Shown: positions 37,581 to 46,920, counted from the first letter of the stretch. The stretch: 64,000 nt of DNA from Photobacterium swingsii (GCF_024346715.1 NZ_AP024852.1:2232001-2296000); one strand, 5' to 3'. Notes: generated by a model from the letters alone, not told the origin. Numbers and translations are program-made.

Positions 37581-38600
37581 TTATAACGCAGCAATAATCA
37601 CCAAGGCAGCAACCCAGCACCATGCGCTGCGTTCCACCAAACCACAGGCTAACGCAATTGCGGATGCAGTTGCTTTTTCACCTTGCCCCATGAAGATCTT
37701 ATCGTGTTGAATCCCATGATAGATTGCAGGCCCACCTATGGTGGTATTGATTGCCCCTGCACCACTTGTCATCACCACCCCACCGTTAGGGCTGGCACAC
37801 AAATGCGCTTGAGTACGCCAACAATGAAGCGCATTTTTAGTGTTCCCCACTAAGGCATAAGTAAGACCTGTTAGCCGAGCAGGTAGCCATCCCATGACAT
37901 CATCAAGTTTTGCCGCGCTATAACCAAAGTCGCGATAGCGGTCATTCTTATACCCCCACATCGCATCCAAGGTATTCACTAATCGGAACAGCACCGCGGC
38001 TGGCGCACCACCAATAATGAACCAGAACATGGCACCAAAAACGGCATCGTTACCATTTTCAAGCACTGACTCCACCGTTGCTGACGTCACTTGATATTGA
38101 TCCATTGCGCTGGTATCGCGGCTGACAATCCAACCCACTTTTTCACGCGCGGTACAGAGATCACCTGCTACCAAAGGGCGGTAAATCCACTGTGCGTGCT
38201 GCAATAAACTGGTTTTCCCCACCGTGAAGTACAGCACGATGACATTTGCCGCTAACCACAGATATAACGAGACATGATAGAGCCAATCAAATAGCCAATA
38301 TGTGCCTAGCACAATAGGTAAAATCGCTAAGCACCACGCGCAGACACCACGCAAGATGCCTCTTGCTCTCGTATTCGTCATTCGAGAGCAACGCTTTTCA
38401 GAAGTACCAACAGCTGGACTTGACGTCGATTTATTTAGCTGACGTTCAATCCAGTTAGCCCAATGACCAAAACCAATCAAGGGATGAAAGCGACGAACTT
38501 CGCCGAACCAAGCGTCTAGTAACAAGCCAGCCGCCAATAAAAGTGCTAGCGTAAATAAAACCGAATCAAACAATGCTGGCGAAGAATAAACCCACAACAT
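37581..38600 (-). CDS. cbiB: CbiB, adenosylcobinamide-phosphate synthase
   Basis: 339 residues with about five hydrophobic helices in the inner membrane. Family signatures: 'LLLDAWFGEVRRFHPLIGFGHWANWIE', 'VGWIVSRDTSAMDQYQV', 'ESVLENGNDAVFGAMFWFIIGGAPAA', 'LDAMWGYKNDRYRDFGYSAAKLDDVMGWLPARLTGL'-type block, and 'NGGVVMTSGAGAINTTIGG'. It condenses adenosylcobyrate with aminopropanol phosphate. 6 bp separate it from cbiF. Confidence 0.92.
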   Translation of the reverse strand: MLWVYSSPALFDSVLFTLALLLAAGLLLDAWFGEVRRFHPLIGFGHWANWIERQLNKSTSSPAVGTSEKRCSRMTNTRARGILRGVCAWCLAILPIVLGTYWLFDWLYHVSLYLWLAANVIVLYFTVGKTSLLQHAQWIYRPLVAGDLCTAREKVGWIVSRDTSAMDQYQVTSATVESVLENGNDAVFGAMFWFIIGGAPAAVLFRLVNTLDAMWGYKNDRYRDFGYSAAKLDDVMGWLPARLTGLTYALVGNTKNALHCWRTQAHLCASPNGGVVMTSGAGAINTTIGGPAIYHGIQHDKIFMGQGEKATASAIALACGLVERSAWCWVAALVIIAAL

Positions 38601-38606
38601 GATGCG

Positions 38607-39395
38607 TTAACCTTCTTTATTCACAGTGTCACCGTCGACCACACGCGCTTTGCGACAGGCATGAGAAAACGTAGGGTCATATAATTTTGAATCGACAAAA
38701 TCTTGTTCGCCAAGCACCTTACTCACAATAATCATTGCTGTTGAGCGAATGTTGGCGTCATGCATTTTATCTGCGATGTCCGCCAAGGTACCTCGAATGA
38801 TCCGCTGCTCTGGGTGAGAGGCTTTTTCAACCACAGCCACAGGCCAGCTTATTGGATAAACCTCTGAAAGCTCGCGCACCACTTTACGAATGAGCGTTGC
38901 ACTCAGAAATAAACACAGCGTCGCTTCATGTGCAGCCAGTGATTTAAGGTTTTCTTTGTCAGGCACAGGCGTTCGGCCAGATGCACGACTTAATATGATT
39001 GTCTGGCACTTTTCAGGCAACGTGAGTTCTTGCCCCAATGCCGCAGCAGACGCTTGGAATGACGACACACCGGGAATGACCTGCCAATCAATACCAAGTG
39101 CATCTAAGCGGCGTACTTGCTCTGCCAGCGATGAATAGATCGAAAGATCTCCTGTTTGCACACGAGCAACATCTTCGCCATTCGCAAATGCATCTGTGTA
39201 CACCTTAGTGATCGCATCCAGATCCATATCGGCAGAGTTAAACACTTTCGCATCGGGTTTCGCACGTTCAATCACGGCTTTGGGTACTAAGCTGCCTGCA
39301 TACAAGATCACAGGACAACGCTCAACTAAGCGCGCGCCTTTTACTGTGATCAAATCAGGATCACCCGGCCCTGCACCTATAAAAAAGACGGTCAT
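38607..39395 (-). CDS. cbiF: CbiF/CobM, cobalt-precorrin-4 C11-methyltransferase
   Basis: 262 residues, tetrapyrrole methylase fold: 'VFFIGAGPGDPDLITVKGARL', 'VARVQTGDLSIYSSLAEQ', 'VIPGVSSFQASAAALGQELTLPE' and 'IILSRASGRTPVP'. It transfers a methyl from S-adenosylmethionine to C11 of cobalt-precorrin-4. In the anaerobic route, indicated here by CbiK, CbiD and CbiG, the substrate already holds cobalt. Overlaps cbiH by 4 bases. Confidence 0.93.
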   Translation of the reverse strand: MTVFFIGAGPGDPDLITVKGARLVERCPVILYAGSLVPKAVIERAKPDAKVFNSADMDLDAITKVYTDAFANGEDVARVQTGDLSIYSSLAEQVRRLDALGIDWQVIPGVSSFQASAAALGQELTLPEKCQTIILSRASGRTPVPDKENLKSLAAHEATLCLFLSATLIRKVVRELSEVYPISWPVAVVEKASHPEQRIIRGTLADIADKMHDANIRSTAMIIVSKVLGEQDFVDSKLYDPTFSHACRKARVVDGDTVNKEG

Positions 39396-40276
39396 ACTCG
39401 ATCACCCTCAGTCATAGTTTGTTCCTGAAACTCAGCGTCAATTTGAATCTCGGTTTCAACTTGAGGTGCACCTGATGTTTTCAGTGCATGTCCTCGCTTT
39501 TGCCCTGACAGCACAGCCCCTGTTTCAAGCTGATATTTATTCTTATAACCACGTGGTGTGACAATCCAATCGCCAAAGTAATAGCTATTACTGTTACCCA
39601 CGAGCACCGCAGCATTCATACCAAACTCGAGTGACGTAAAGCTGTCGAGTGTGCTTAACATCACGCGCTGATCATCTCGATACGCGGCATTCACCACTGC
39701 AACAGGCGTTTTAGGATCGCGGTGTTGCAATAAGATCTGCTGCGCGATTTCAATATGACTTTTACGCTTTTTCGATCTTGGGTTGTAAAAAGTGATCGCA
39801 AAATCAGCCATTGCAGCCGCTTCTATCCGCTTGGTGATCACTTCCCAAGGTGTTAGCAGATCCGATAACGAAATTGTACAGCTATCATGGCCAAGCGGTG
39901 CTCCCACTAACGAAGCGCATGCATTTGCCGCAGTGATCCCCGGAATAATAGCAAGCTCAACAACGGGTAACTCAGGATTACGCTGTTGTAATAGCTCCAA
40001 CACTAAGGGCGCCATTGCGTACATACCAGAATCACCTGAACAGACGAGTACAACCGACTTTCCTTCCGCCGCTGCATCAATCGCCGCAGCTGCCCTTTCC
40101 CACTCGCGCGTCATGCCACTTTGAATCACGTCTTGCTGATCAATCAAAGAGGCTATTAAGTCGACATAGGCTTTGTAGCCCGCCACAACATCCGCCGATT
40201 CAATGGCTTCGCGGGCTGCGGGGGTTACAAGATCAATACTGCCCGGCCCTAGACCAACCAACGTCAGTTTAGCCAT
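39392..40276 (-). CDS. cbiH: CbiH/CobJ, cobalt-factor III C17-methyltransferase
   Basis: 294 residues. Tetrapyrrole methylase signatures: 'LTLVGLGPGSIDLVTPAAREAI', 'VVLVCSGDSGMYAMAPLVLE', 'IPGITAANACASLVGAPLGHDSCTISLSDLLTPWE' (read in parts) and 'FAITFYNPRSKKR'. It methylates C17 and contracts the ring. About 45 residues beyond the usual end form a polar, Gln/Thr-rich tail with no recognisable domain; in particular no CbiJ reductase is fused here. Overlaps cbiK by 8 bases. Confidence 0.92.
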   Translation of the reverse strand: MAKLTLVGLGPGSIDLVTPAAREAIESADVVAGYKAYVDLIASLIDQQDVIQSGMTREWERAAAAIDAAAEGKSVVLVCSGDSGMYAMAPLVLELLQQRNPELPVVELAIIPGITAANACASLVGAPLGHDSCTISLSDLLTPWEVITKRIEAAAMADFAITFYNPRSKKRKSHIEIAQQILLQHRDPKTPVAVVNAAYRDDQRVMLSTLDSFTSLEFGMNAAVLVGNSNSYYFGDWIVTPRGYKNKYQLETGAVLSGQKRGHALKTSGAPQVETEIQIDAEFQEQTMTEGDRV

Positions 40277-41186
40277 GCTTCACCTCAGCGATACAGGTGT
40301 TCTCTAACGCACGTTCTGGTGCGCCTATTTTGATCAACCCTTCCGCGATTTGTTTTTCAATTATCTCGATCAGTTCTGGCACATCTAACATACAGAACTT
40401 TTCATTGACCGTTTCAAAGCCGTTACCTAGTGCATGTTGAACCGGTTCTGCAACTTGCACATCAAAATCCGCATCAAGTTGACCTTTGATACTGGCCAGA
40501 TCATTTTCAAAATGATTGCCTGAAACCAACAGTAGCGGCACTAAACGCAGCTTAGGTTTTTCGCCATTAGCAATTAGAGGTTGGCAAGCCTGTTTCATTT
40601 CTTCGGTTAGGCTATCAATCAGTAACCCAAACGGCCACGCTCCTTCCAAAGAGCAGGTAAAATTACGCTTAGAGATTTTAGTCAGTAGGCTATCGCAATA
40701 ATGGATGGCTTGATGACCAGGGTTGTCCAGCAACGGCGCACCATGATGAATATATAAGTTACACCCTAGATCAACGGGGAAGCGCTGATGCAGTGCGCCA
40801 AGCAATTTCGTCGCCAATTGGCTGTGATGCATGATGGCAGGTGTTTGTCCGATTCGTGATAGCGAAAACTGCTTAAAGCCATCTACAATTTTGGTTAGGT
40901 ACAAATGCTCATCCGTTGGGAACAGGTAGCAAGAAACCACTAAAATATGCTGATAGCCTTGAGTATCTAAGTCCGCTAACACTTGTGGTAGGCTCTGGCA
41001 GACCTCACCTTTGCGCGCGAGCTTCTTAATAACCATTTTAGAGCTGGTTGCCATACGCACGTGGCAGTCAGGATATCGCTCACTGATGTGTTGCTGGAGT
41101 TTCACGTAGCGCTGTTGTTCTACCACTGAGCCAAAACAGCTCAGAACAATAGCAGTACCTTGGTTGTAATGACGTAAACGTTTCAT
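40269..41186 (-). CDS. cbiK: CbiK-type sirohydrochlorin cobaltochelatase
   Basis: 305 residues, longer than the 264 of Salmonella CbiK. Key stretches align: 'AIVLSCFGS', 'RMATSSKMVIKKLARKGE', 'LYIHHGAPLLDNPGH' with H148 and 'LVPLLLVSGNHFENDL' with H225, corresponding to the two metal-binding histidines of CbiK. It inserts Co(II) into sirohydrochlorin and commits the pathway to the anaerobic (cobalt-early) route. There is no signal peptide, so it is cytoplasmic. A 69-bp gap separates it from cbiG, one of two real gaps in the operon. Confidence 0.85.
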   Translation of the reverse strand: MKRLRHYNQGTAIVLSCFGSVVEQQRYVKLQQHISERYPDCHVRMATSSKMVIKKLARKGEVCQSLPQVLADLDTQGYQHILVVSCYLFPTDEHLYLTKIVDGFKQFSLSRIGQTPAIMHHSQLATKLLGALHQRFPVDLGCNLYIHHGAPLLDNPGHQAIHYCDSLLTKISKRNFTCSLEGAWPFGLLIDSLTEEMKQACQPLIANGEKPKLRLVPLLLVSGNHFENDLASIKGQLDADFDVQVAEPVQHALGNGFETVNEKFCMLDVPELIEIIEKQIAEGLIKIGAPERALENTCIAEVKHG

Positions 41187-41255
41187 TGATATTCCTATTT
41201 CAATTTTAAATTATGTTTTCCATAACAATCACTCGTGACTAACTGAAGCTAGCGC

Positions 41256-42872
41256 TTATTGGCATTGTTCAATCTGTGCATCTTCTATCGGTGCAAAAAA
41301 GCCTTCAGCCAATACCTGTTGCAATGGTGTTCGCGTTTTCAGCGCGAGGAAGAGTTGCTGCCAATTTTCTTCTGTTAATGCATCGATATTGCGTAGCCAA
41401 AGGCCATTATTAATCGGCGTTTCATGGCTTGCTAGACGCTCATAGATCACCAAAGCAGCGCGATTGCGACATGTGCCCGCACAATGAGTACGGCTGATTT
41501 TAATGCGGTTTTCACCTTCACTTAGCCCTAATGTTTTCAGGTAAGTTCTTAGGTGATGAGCTAAATTACGGCTACCTTCTTTAGCGCAGCGACCACCTTC
41601 ACATACCAGTACATGGTGGCGGTGGTATAGCATAGGGCGATTTAAATCAACGTGCTTTGGCTTACATTGATACCCTTTGACGACTTCATTGCCATGTGCA
41701 TTTATATGGCAATGTTCACCTAACCAGTTCTTCCACTTTTTCTTAGCCATGGCTTCATCAGCAGGAATACGCGCACAGGCCAAGGTCATGTTGAAGCCAT
41801 CTTGCTTGTACTTCCACTTAGGCACTAATAAGCGATTCGATCCTGATTTTTTCAGTGCCGCGGCTTCCGCAACCGACGATACACCCGTGATTTTTTTGAC
41901 AAACTCAGAAGGGTTTTCAATACCTTCAACATCCGCTAATTGCGACGCTTCAAAAGTAACAAAGGGGGTTTGTTGACGCTGAGAAATCGCATGAATACCC
42001 GCTTCATCGGCTTTTAACGCAATACTGGACAACGCAGCCACAGATTCTGCCGCTAAATTATGTTCATCTAAAAAAGTTTGTAGGCCCTGCTTAATTACAT
42101 GGGCTGGGGTATTTCTGTCGCAACCTATCCCTAGAACCAAGGACTTTGGTCGCCACAGCACGCACTTACTTTGCCAATCTGCATACCCTTCCGGTATTTT
42201 CTGATCGCAAATCAATACCAGACCATCCCATACTTCGGGTGAGATGGTCGCTAATTGGGTCGCTGCCAATTTCGGATGACAAATCAAATTAGCCGGCATG
42301 GAGCGCTTTTCACGCCACCAATTCTGTTGCCCTGCGCGCTGTACTATCAAAACAGGTTTTTCATTTACTACAGCAGCAGAGACAGATGTAATAGCTTGCT
42401 CACATTCAGGGGCTAATTGCCAGCCGAACGCGGCACCTAGCATATCTACCGATAAACTCCCAGCCACATCAGATGCAGTTGTAACCACGGGTGTCGCCGC
42501 TAACAGCTCTGCAACACGACATGCTAAAGCGTTCGCGCCACCTCGGTGCCCAGACAGCATAGGAATGACGAAATAGGCATGATCATCAATACAAATCACC
42601 CCAGGATCGGTGCGTTTATCCACCATTAGAGGGGCTATCATGCGGCTCACAATCCCTGTGGCGAAAAAGCAAATATGATGGTCATACTCGCTGAAACGCT
42701 GCGCCATAAAATTCGACAAAGGTAAGGTTAAACGCTCAGCTTGTGCCTCATTTTGCTGAAACACCTCTTGACCAACATCTGATACAAACACAGTGGCAAA
42801 TGGCAAGGTCTTTGCCAATCGCTGCGCTTGCTTAGCACCGTGAAGTGTGATGGCATAAATGGCTATTTTCAC
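41256..42872 (-). CDS. cbiG: CbiG cobalt-precorrin-5A hydrolase fused to a C-terminal 2Fe-2S ferredoxin-like domain
   Basis: 538 residues, about 190 longer than ordinary CbiG. Residues 1-345 are CbiG: 'CFFATGIVSRMIAPLMVDKRTDPGV', 'PMLSGHRGGANALA', 'VVTTASDVAGSLSVD' and the C-terminal 'LVLGIGCDRNTP' half. It opens the delta-lactone of cobalt-precorrin-5A and releases acetaldehyde. Residues about 415-500 form a thioredoxin-like [2Fe-2S] domain with C424 and C429 ('VCEGGRC') and C464 and C468 ('HCAGTC'), as in ferredoxins found near cobalamin genes. The fusion may supply electrons to the pathway; that is inference. Overlaps cbiL by 4 bases. Confidence 0.9.
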   Translation of the reverse strand: MKIAIYAITLHGAKQAQRLAKTLPFATVFVSDVGQEVFQQNEAQAERLTLPLSNFMAQRFSEYDHHICFFATGIVSRMIAPLMVDKRTDPGVICIDDHAYFVIPMLSGHRGGANALACRVAELLAATPVVTTASDVAGSLSVDMLGAAFGWQLAPECEQAITSVSAAVVNEKPVLIVQRAGQQNWWREKRSMPANLICHPKLAATQLATISPEVWDGLVLICDQKIPEGYADWQSKCVLWRPKSLVLGIGCDRNTPAHVIKQGLQTFLDEHNLAAESVAALSSIALKADEAGIHAISQRQQTPFVTFEASQLADVEGIENPSEFVKKITGVSSVAEAAALKKSGSNRLLVPKWKYKQDGFNMTLACARIPADEAMAKKKWKNWLGEHCHINAHGNEVVKGYQCKPKHVDLNRPMLYHRHHVLVCEGGRCAKEGSRNLAHHLRTYLKTLGLSEGENRIKISRTHCAGTCRNRAALVIYERLASHETPINNGLWLRNIDALTEENWQQLFLALKTRTPLQQVLAEGFFAPIEDAQIEQCQ

Positions 42873-43738
42873 GCAGCAGATTCCTTGGCTAACGATGAGG
42901 CTTTGATTTGCTGAACTGAGATTTGTTGAGCAGGGGCTTGCTCGACTGATGCTTGCTGAACTGATTGATCAGTCGAGTCTTGCTCTACGGACGTGCCGCG
43001 CAACACACCACGACGAGATCGCACTGAAAGCTGCACCATAGAGAAATAACGATGGCCTTCAGGTACATCGCGCAAGTCTTGATACACTTCTTGCTTGTCG
43101 GTTGTGGCATGCGACACATAAGTGGCACAAGCGAGCATATCCATACTTTCCAGTAGCGCAGTTAACTGAGGAACAATACGGCCTGCTTTGATCAACATGA
43201 TGGTATCGAACTCTTCGACTAAGCGCGGTAAGCACGATAATCCCCAAGTGGCAGGCACCACACAAAAACGCTCTTGCCCGTCAGCTAAAGGGATTTGAGT
43301 TTGAGCAGGAATAGCCGTGACCGAGGTAATACCCGGTACAATTTCAATCTCAAGCTGTGGCAGTAATTCTTGTAACTCTTCTTGAATATAGGCCCAAGTA
43401 CTATAAACCGAAGGGTCGCCTTCTGTTGCAAAAACAACGTCTTTACCTTGTTGTAAGCGCGCAATTAACGACAGTGCCGCTTCACGCCACGCAGGAATAT
43501 TGATCTGCGGATCACGGCTCATTGGAAAATGTAAAAACAGCTTTTCACCCTGGATCTCTTCATCTTGTACCGCACCTGAAACGATCTGGTGAGCAAAAGA
43601 CGCCTGCGAGCCTTTATCCTTTTCAGGAAACGCCACAACATCCACTGTGCTGATTAATCGGTGTGCTTTTAATGTCAGTAGTTCACTGTCGCCAGTTCCC
43701 ACCCCTACAGCGTAGAGCTTGCCTAATTGTTTAATCAT
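42869..43738 (-). CDS. cbiL: CbiL/CobI, cobalt-factor II C20-methyltransferase
   Basis: 289 residues from the ATG at 43738, which overlaps the upstream stop by 8 bases; a longer frame to 43780 lies within cbiET. Motifs: 'LYAVGVGTGDSELLTLKAHRLI', 'VVAFPEKDKGSQA', 'VVFATEGDPSVYSTWAYI' and 'VPGITSVTAIPAQTQIPLA'. It methylates C20. The last 45 residues are a low-complexity Gln/Ser/Val/Ala tail of repeated 'SVxQ' units, absent from typical CbiL, and may be disordered. Confidence 0.92.
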   Translation of the reverse strand: MIKQLGKLYAVGVGTGDSELLTLKAHRLISTVDVVAFPEKDKGSQASFAHQIVSGAVQDEEIQGEKLFLHFPMSRDPQINIPAWREAALSLIARLQQGKDVVFATEGDPSVYSTWAYIQEELQELLPQLEIEIVPGITSVTAIPAQTQIPLADGQERFCVVPATWGLSCLPRLVEEFDTIMLIKAGRIVPQLTALLESMDMLACATYVSHATTDKQEVYQDLRDVPEGHRYFSMVQLSVRSRRGVLRGTSVEQDSTDQSVQQASVEQAPAQQISVQQIKASSLAKESAA

Positions 43739-45026
43739 TATTATTTTCGCTGTGTGGTTCTGTTTGAAGACGTTTATCAAAGATAAAAAGATGAATCGGG
43801 TTTTCTGCTTGATAGCGGGTGTAATGTGCTAATGGTACCCCCTGAGAAACAGAGACCATTTGCACTAGCGCCTTGACGTTGCGCTGTTTTGACCAAGTAT
43901 GAAGTTCGGCGACTGAATCTATGGTGACGGCGGTGGCAACAATAACGCCATCATCGGCTAAACGCTGCCAACATGTATCAAGGATTGCTGCCATTTCACC
44001 ACGACTGCCACCAATAAATACGCTATTGGCTTGAGGCAAATTGGCCAATTCTTCGGGTGCTTTCACTTTCAGCAGTTGCACATTATCGGTCGCATGAGCA
44101 GCAATATTGGCTTCAATCGATTCATAACAATCGTTGTTGGATTCCAAGGTATAAACCTGCCCCTGCCAACACTGCTTAGCCGCTTCAATCGCGACCGAAC
44201 CTGAACCTGTACCTATGTCCCAAACACAGTGGTCAGGACGAATACGCATGCTACTCAAAGCTAAATGACGAATAGGTTGCTTGGTGATTAAGCCACGCTT
44301 CGGCATTCGCTTTTCAAAACTGTTATCAGCCGCATATTGACCATAACCGCCCCAATAGAGCGCTTGCTGACGTTGTAACACAACAAGGTTGAGCGGATTA
44401 AAATCATCAACTTGCTTTGTGGCTAACTCAGCCACCGTGAACGCCGTGACTCTCTCTTCTATACCACCTAATTGTTCACAAACCCATACCTGCCAATGCG
44501 CCTGATGATAAGTCAGTAAGTGCTTAGCGATGGCGCCAGGGTGATTATTGCTGTCCGTTAACACACAAAACAGTTCCCCCTGCTGAATTTGGCTGACAAG
44601 GCCCGTTAACGGACGACCATGAACAGATAAACAAGTGGCGTCTTGCCACGGCAATGCTAAACGACTAAACGCCAACTGCATGGATGATGGACTAGGAATA
44701 AAACGCAGCTCTGCTGAAGGTAAGTGGTTACTTAGTGTTTTACCTATACTGTAAAACAGAGGATCACCCGATGCTAAGATAACCACACCGCCCTCTTCAC
44801 TTTCTTCTAATACTGCTGCTAACCACGCTTTGTAGCCTTGCGCCATTGATAGCCGCTTCCCCTTACACTGAGGAAACCAAGTCAATAAACGATCGTTACC
44901 AGCAACAACCCGAGCTTGCGCCACCGCGTTTACCGCACGGCTGGTTAAGCTCATGCAACCATCTTCTGGCACACCCACAACCGTGATCGCAGGCAGCTCG
45001 GAAGGGGCAATATCACCACTGAGCAT
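43731..45026 (-). CDS. cobL: CbiE-CbiT fusion (CobL), cobalt-precorrin-7/6B C5,C15-methyltransferase and C12-decarboxylase
   Basis: 431 residues: an N-terminal tetrapyrrole methylase (CbiE; 'ITVVGVPEDGCMSLTSRAVNAVAQA', 'VVILASGDPLFYSIGKTL') and from about residue 225 a CbiT domain with Rossmann SAM loop 'VWDIGTGSGSVAIEAA', 'YTLESNNDCYESIEANI' and 'VFIGGSRGE'. CbiE methylates C5; CbiT methylates C15 and removes the C12 acetate carboxyl. In Salmonella these are separate proteins. Its start shares one base with the cbiC stop. Confidence 0.93.
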   Translation of the reverse strand: MLSGDIAPSELPAITVVGVPEDGCMSLTSRAVNAVAQARVVAGNDRLLTWFPQCKGKRLSMAQGYKAWLAAVLEESEEGGVVILASGDPLFYSIGKTLSNHLPSAELRFIPSPSSMQLAFSRLALPWQDATCLSVHGRPLTGLVSQIQQGELFCVLTDSNNHPGAIAKHLLTYHQAHWQVWVCEQLGGIEERVTAFTVAELATKQVDDFNPLNLVVLQRQQALYWGGYGQYAADNSFEKRMPKRGLITKQPIRHLALSSMRIRPDHCVWDIGTGSGSVAIEAAKQCWQGQVYTLESNNDCYESIEANIAAHATDNVQLLKVKAPEELANLPQANSVFIGGSRGEMAAILDTCWQRLADDGVIVATAVTIDSVAELHTWSKQRNVKALVQMVSVSQGVPLAHYTRYQAENPIHLFIFDKRLQTEPHSENNND

Positions 45027-45679
45027 TAGACCGACTCCATCAGCAAAGCATGAATCGTTGAAACCACTAATGGGCTTCCCCCTTTGCGTCCCACACTGGC
45101 GATATAAGGAATAGCGCTTTGTTCAGTCAATGCTTGCTTTGATTCTTCCGCTTTCACAAAGCCAACAGGAATACCTATGATCAGCGCAGGTTTAGCCTCA
45201 CCGACTTCCACCATACGTAAAATCTCAAACAAGGCTGTCGGCGCGTTCCCAATAGCAATAATAGCGCCATCTAATACGCCAGCATCTCGTGCATATTGCA
45301 TCGCTTGTATAGCTCGGGTTTCACCGCTGGCTTTGGCCCGTTCAATCACTGTTGGGTGGCTGATAAAGCAGTGAGCTTGGTTACCATGTACAGATAGACG
45401 CTGCTGGCTCAAACCTGTCGATATCATGGTGACATCGGTAATAATGTTAGCCCCTATTTGTAGGGCTTGAATGCCCAAACTCACCGCATCATCACTGAAC
45501 TGAAATAACTGAGCGTACTCAAAATCCCCTGTAGTGTGGATGGCCCGACGCACGACATTCCATTCAACAGGTGTGAACGAGTGTCCACCGTGAAAGGCTT
45601 CTATTTCATGGTCGATAATCGCGAACGAATTATTCTCGATTTGTCGACCTTGTGCAGTCATTTGCTGCATCTTATTCAT
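45026..45679 (-). CDS. cbiC: CbiC/CobH, cobalt-precorrin-8 methylmutase
   Basis: 217 residues. Signatures: 'FTPVEWNVVRRAIHTTGDFEYAQLFQF' region with the catalytic histidine (H50) in 'RAIHTTGD', 'LQIGANIITDVTMISTGL', 'AIIAIGNAPTALFEILRMVE' and 'ALIIGIPVGFVKAEESK'. It moves the methyl from C11 to C12 to give cobyrinate. Coupled to cbiD (ATGA overlap) and cobL. Confidence 0.93.
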   Translation of the reverse strand: MNKMQQMTAQGRQIENNSFAIIDHEIEAFHGGHSFTPVEWNVVRRAIHTTGDFEYAQLFQFSDDAVSLGIQALQIGANIITDVTMISTGLSQQRLSVHGNQAHCFISHPTVIERAKASGETRAIQAMQYARDAGVLDGAIIAIGNAPTALFEILRMVEVGEAKPALIIGIPVGFVKAEESKQALTEQSAIPYIASVGRKGGSPLVVSTIHALLMESV

Positions 45680-46896
45680 GGTATATCCTTATGAGCTGAG
45701 GGTGGTACTTGCGCACTTTTAGTATAAATATTGCTTTTGCTTGTACTGTCACTAAGCATGTGATGATGAGATGGCGAGCGATGCATGGCCAATAAGCGGC
45801 CATCAAAATCAATTAATCGAAATTCGATATCAAGATAATGGTCGACGTATACTGCGGCATGTTCCGCAGCTTGTTGGCACAACAGATCTAAAAAGGCTTG
45901 TGGAGACGTTTCACGCCATAAATCTAAAACATGGCGACCCGTATTTGCGTCTCTTATTTGCTGGCACAAATCTGCTGAGCACTCAGCTTGTACCGCAAGA
46001 TCCGCCAATAACTGAAAGTCGATAGCACGGCCTGAGACATGCGTCATCATGTGACCAGCCACCATTTTGGCTAACTTGCCTATCATGGCGACAACCGTCA
46101 CCGTTTGTACCTGATAACGCTTACTGGCACGTAGGCCAACGCCGACAAAATCGCCAGCTTGAATAAAGCAGATACCGTCTAAATGTGGCAGCATTGCCAT
46201 GGCTGAATTTTCTGAGCGAGATCCGGTCGTGAGCACGACGTGATTTTGTTGGTTCGCGTTAGCAATTTGCACCGATTGACGCACTGAAGCAGAAAAAGCA
46301 GAAGTGGAATAAGGTTTGACCGTGCCTCGCGTGCCAAGAATAGAAATACCGCCGATTAATCCTAAACGGGGACCTATGGTTTCTTTGGCTCGTTCTTCAC
46401 CATCAGGTACACGGATTTCTAACGCAATACCTTGCTGACAACCATTACTTGGTTTGGTATCGACGTTTAGATTCCATTCGAGCTGTACCATATCGAGGAT
46501 ATTAGCCCGAGGCACTGGGTTTATCGCAGGCTGCCCAACAGGTAACTCCAGCCCGGGTAAGGTGACTCGCGCAACCCCAATGCCACCATCAAGCGAAATC
46601 CCCGCTTGATCACGCCACCGTGCAAAGCACTGAATTTCAGCGTCATGGGTACAATCAGGATCATCGCCTGCATCTTTGATAATACCAGCCAGTACACCCT
46701 CGGCATGAACTTCAAGGCGTGCAATAGCAAAGGTGGCAGATTCTAGGTTCGGTAAGGTGATAGTAACAAACGACGGTAACAGCCCAGTGAGCAATGTATG
46801 CGCCGCAGCGCGACTAGCCGCTGCGGCACAAGCGCCAGTCGTAAAACCTGAACGTAAATCGCTGCGTTTTTTTGAGCGTTTAACCTTGGTGACCAA
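45676..46896 (-). CDS. cbiD: CbiD, cobalt-precorrin-5B C1-methyltransferase
   Basis: About 406 residues, first gene of the cobalamin operon. No ATG start exists; I prefer TTG at 46896 because GGAG lies six bases upstream, but TTG at 46920 is possible. Diagnostic: 'LRSGFTTGACAAAASRAA', 'GVIKDAGDDPDCTHDAEI'-type block, 'GTRGTVKPYSTSAFSASV' and 'TTGSRSE'. It methylates C1 of cobalt-precorrin-5B. A hydrophilic tail of about 20 residues ends the protein. Controlled by the riboswitch about 190 bp upstream. Confidence 0.9.
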   Translation of the reverse strand: MVTKVKRSKKRSDLRSGFTTGACAAAASRAAAHTLLTGLLPSFVTITLPNLESATFAIARLEVHAEGVLAGIIKDAGDDPDCTHDAEIQCFARWRDQAGISLDGGIGVARVTLPGLELPVGQPAINPVPRANILDMVQLEWNLNVDTKPSNGCQQGIALEIRVPDGEERAKETIGPRLGLIGGISILGTRGTVKPYSTSAFSASVRQSVQIANANQQNHVVLTTGSRSENSAMAMLPHLDGICFIQAGDFVGVGLRASKRYQVQTVTVVAMIGKLAKMVAGHMMTHVSGRAIDFQLLADLAVQAECSADLCQQIRDANTGRHVLDLWRETSPQAFLDLLCQQAAEHAAVYVDHYLDIEFRLIDFDGRLLAMHRSPSHHHMLSDSTSKSNIYTKSAQVPPSAHKDIP

Positions 46897-46920
46897 AGTC
46901 CACTCCACAAGTTTTATCAA

